Assembly (NCBI RefSeq): GCF_029893585.1 | Contig: NZ_JARXYX010000056.1 | Span: forward strand, 1 to 34,908 | Reading direction: 5' to 3' | DNA length: 34,908 nucleotides | From: Streptomyces sp. LBL | Lineage (GTDB): Bacteria > Actinomycetota > Actinomycetes > Streptomycetales > Streptomycetaceae | Shown: in pieces, positions 33,626-34,908 of the stretch | Layout of the letters: every line of letters begins with the position of its first letter | How positions within the stretch are numbered: the first letter of the stretch is position 1 | Notes under the pieces: model-generated | What the model was told of the DNA's origin: nothing | Database searches by the model: none | Seen by the model: only the letters and a program-made list of their open reading frames with translations | Position numbers and translations under genes: made by a program

Positions 33626-34456
33626 ATGCCACAGTCCTACTCGACCCTGCACGTTACCGTCGCGGACGGTGTCGCCGAGATCGTGCTCGACAATCCTCCG
33701 GTGAACGTCATCAGCGCAACGCTGATGAAGGACCTCACCAGCGTTCTGGGAGAGCTTCGCGACGACTCGTCGGTGAAGGTGATCGTGTTCTCCTCGGCGA
33801 ACCCGGAGTTCTTCCTTGCCCACGTCGACATGCACATCCTCGACGACGAAGATCTTTTCAACGAGCTCGTTGCCGCCACCCCGCGGGGGGTGAACGTGTT
33901 CCAGGCTGTCGGGGAACTGCTCCGCAATCAGCCGCAGCCGATCATCGCCAAGCTCGCCGGCAAGGCGCGAGGCGGCGGGGCGGAGTTCGTCGCGGCCGCC
34001 GACATGGTGTTCGCTGCGACCGAGACTGCCGGGCTCGGGCAGATTGAGAGCCTCATGGGTATCGTGCCCGCCGGGGGCGGGACGCAGTATCTCCTTGAGC
34101 GTGTCGGCCGTAATCGAGCTTTGGAGATCGTGCTGACCGGAGATCTCTACGACGCGACCACGGCTGCCGCATACGGGTGGGTCAACCGTGCGGTGCCCGC
34201 AGCGGAACTCGACGAGTTCGTTGCTCGCGTCGCGCGCAACATCGCCGGCCTCGCAGACAACGTCGCCCTGCGCGCGAAGGAGATCTTGGCGCCCGCTCGT
34301 CCGCTCGAGGGCTACGAGCGTGAGGAGATCGCCTGGGCCAGCTTGATCGCGGACCCGACCGCCCTCGCGCTCATGGGCAGGGCGCTGGAGCACGGCGCGC
34401 AGACCCCGGAGGGCGAGGCCGACCTGGAGCAGCTCATGCGATCCGTGACCCGCTGA
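33626..34456 (+). CDS. Enoyl-CoA hydratase/isomerase-family protein
   Basis: 276 residues from the ATG at 33626 (GAAAGG six bases upstream). A crotonase fold: VAEIVLDNPPVNVISATLM, the oxyanion-hole motif AKLAGKARGGGAEFVAAADM, and GQIESLMGIVPAGGGTQYL containing the catalytic Glu position. VLTGDLYDATTAAAYGWVNR is also typical. The usual reaction is hydration or isomerisation of enoyl-CoA, but crotonases also hydrolyse or cleave other acyl-CoAs. No CoA ligase or dehydrogenase is adjacent, and its divergent HxlR neighbour suggests a stress or catabolic role. A strong terminator follows. Confidence 0.9.
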   Translation: MPQSYSTLHVTVADGVAEIVLDNPPVNVISATLMKDLTSVLGELRDDSSVKVIVFSSANPEFFLAHVDMHILDDEDLFNELVAATPRGVNVFQAVGELLRNQPQPIIAKLAGKARGGGAEFVAAADMVFAATETAGLGQIESLMGIVPAGGGTQYLLERVGRNRALEIVLTGDLYDATTAAAYGWVNRAVPAAELDEFVARVARNIAGLADNVALRAKEILAPARPLEGYEREEIAWASLIADPTALALMGRALEHGAQTPEGEADLEQLMRSVTR

Positions 34457-34535
34457 CGCCGCCAGTAACGGCCCAGTTCGAGCACGACTTCCTGCCCTTC
34501 GCCAGCACTCTGGCGTTGAACGGTAACGGTTCCTG

Positions 34536-34578
34536 ATCGGCGTGGAAGACCGGCAGGCGGCCGGTCTTCCACGCCGAT
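34536..34578 (+). terminator. Strong intrinsic terminator
   Basis: A perfect 19-bp stem (left arm begins ATCGGCGTGGAAGACCGG) with a 5-base loop, followed by GTCTTTATG. It ends the hydratase transcript. Confidence 0.8.
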
Positions 34579-34626
34579 GTCTTTATGTTGTGGCTCGGCT
34601 TAGAGGCCGCACGGATAGGCGTGTGG

Positions 34627-34818
34627 TCATGGTCGGCGGTTCGGGCGTTCGTCCCAGCGGTGAGTCGTCCACGCCTGTCGGTTCAGGCTACGTACGGTGA
34701 TGATCGTGTCGGCGAGGTCGAAGAACGCGTCGATGACGGTGACGCGCCGCTCGTAGCAGCGGGCGAGGCGGTGAAAGGCGTTTTGCCAGGCGTGAGTACG
34801 CTCCACGTGCCAACTGTC
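34627..34818 (-). pseudogene. IS5-family transposase C-terminal fragment
   Basis: HVERTHAWQNAFHRLARCYE, RRVTVIDAFFDLADTIITVR and AWTTHRWDERPNRRP match the end of IS5-group transposases (ERTxAW..RRL..RYE). Upstream of WHVERT the frame runs into unrelated DNA, so the N-terminal part is missing. It belongs to a different copy from the fragment at 31.4-31.7 kb. Confidence 0.75.
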
Positions 34819-34822
34819 GACG

Positions 34823-34895
34823 GTCAGGCAATTCCCCACGATCTGCATGATCAGCGTCATGTAATTCCCCACCCCTGCGATCACGACTCCCCATG
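34823..34895 (+). repeat. IS21-like multiple terminal repeats
   Basis: GTCAGGCAATTCCCCAC (34823-34839) and GTCATGTAATTCCCCAC (34856-34872) are near-identical; a third weaker copy ATCACGACTCCCCAT ends at 34895. Spaced repeats around AATTCCCCAC recall the ends of IS21-family elements bound by IstA. The body would lie beyond the window, or it is a remnant. Confidence 0.4.
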
Positions 34896-34908
34896 GGGAC
34901 AGCGAATC

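Noticed and set aside
31389..34818. One IS5 element split by an insertion
   Set aside because: The N-terminal piece lies on the wrong side of the C-terminal piece for a simple split on the minus strand; they must be separate copies or rearranged.

Overview
The window is high-GC actinobacterial DNA, most like Streptomyces or a close relative. Supporting signs are GTG and TTG starts, strong G/C third-position bias, F420/LLM-type and WYL-type genes, and a PASTA-less membrane Ser/Thr kinase with an FHA partner. The layout looks like a chromosome arm or large plasmid: small regulator-plus-enzyme units scattered among intact, broken and fragmentary mobile elements. No rRNA, tRNA or CRISPR was seen.

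Region 1 (1-4.6 kb, all minus strand): aldehyde dehydrogenase and an M24 (creatinase/aminopeptidase-P fold) protein form one unit, and a leaderless MarR regulator with an SDR epimerase forms a second. CTAGGCGCCTAG-type palindromes sit inside the promoter spacers of both units, so MarR probably controls both. Region 2 (4.8-9.3 kb): an IS481-family element, a VOC/glyoxalase protein divergent from a frameshifted WYL regulator, and a quinone oxidoreductase divergent from a TetR with a clear shared operator.

Region 3 (9.4-13.6 kb): Tn3 transposase and integrase debris, then a recombination module of tyrosine recombinase, small HTH protein and a large zinc-ribbon/recombinase-like protein broken by one TGA. 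The module ends in a 95-bp structured sequence (X) that abuts a Tn3-type inverted repeat. A diverged gap-free second copy of X lies 1.9 kb downstream and also abuts a Tn3 inverted repeat. Between the copies is a second TetR/quinone-oxidoreductase pair with twin operators.

Region 4 (15.5-23.0 kb): a 7.47-kb Tn3-family transposon bounded by 55-bp inverted repeats (50/55 identical by hand count). It carries a frameshifted tnpA, a cargo of TetR, alpha/beta hydrolase and LLM oxidoreductase, a TnpI-like tyrosine recombinase, and a candidate resolution site. IS30 and IS3 fragments follow.

Region 5 (23.4-27.3 kb): an FHA-domain flavoprotein monooxygenase downstream of a transmembrane Ser/Thr kinase, a plausible phospho-signalling/redox pair. 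Region 6 (27.4-34.9 kb): an IS701 fragment, an acyl-CoA-dehydrogenase-fold flavoenzyme divergent from a TetR, an IS110 transposase with an amber codon, IS5 and ISL3 fragments with a 40-bp tandem duplication, a coiled-coil protein, an HxlR/enoyl-CoA-hydratase pair, and an IS5 fragment next to IS21-like terminal repeats.

Recurring theme: six oxidoreductase, hydratase or VOC loci are each paired with an adjacent regulator (MarR, WYL, TetR four times, HxlR), suggesting a stockpile of small inducible detoxification or catabolic cassettes assembled by transposition. All assignments rest on motif recognition and hand alignment; no database search was made.
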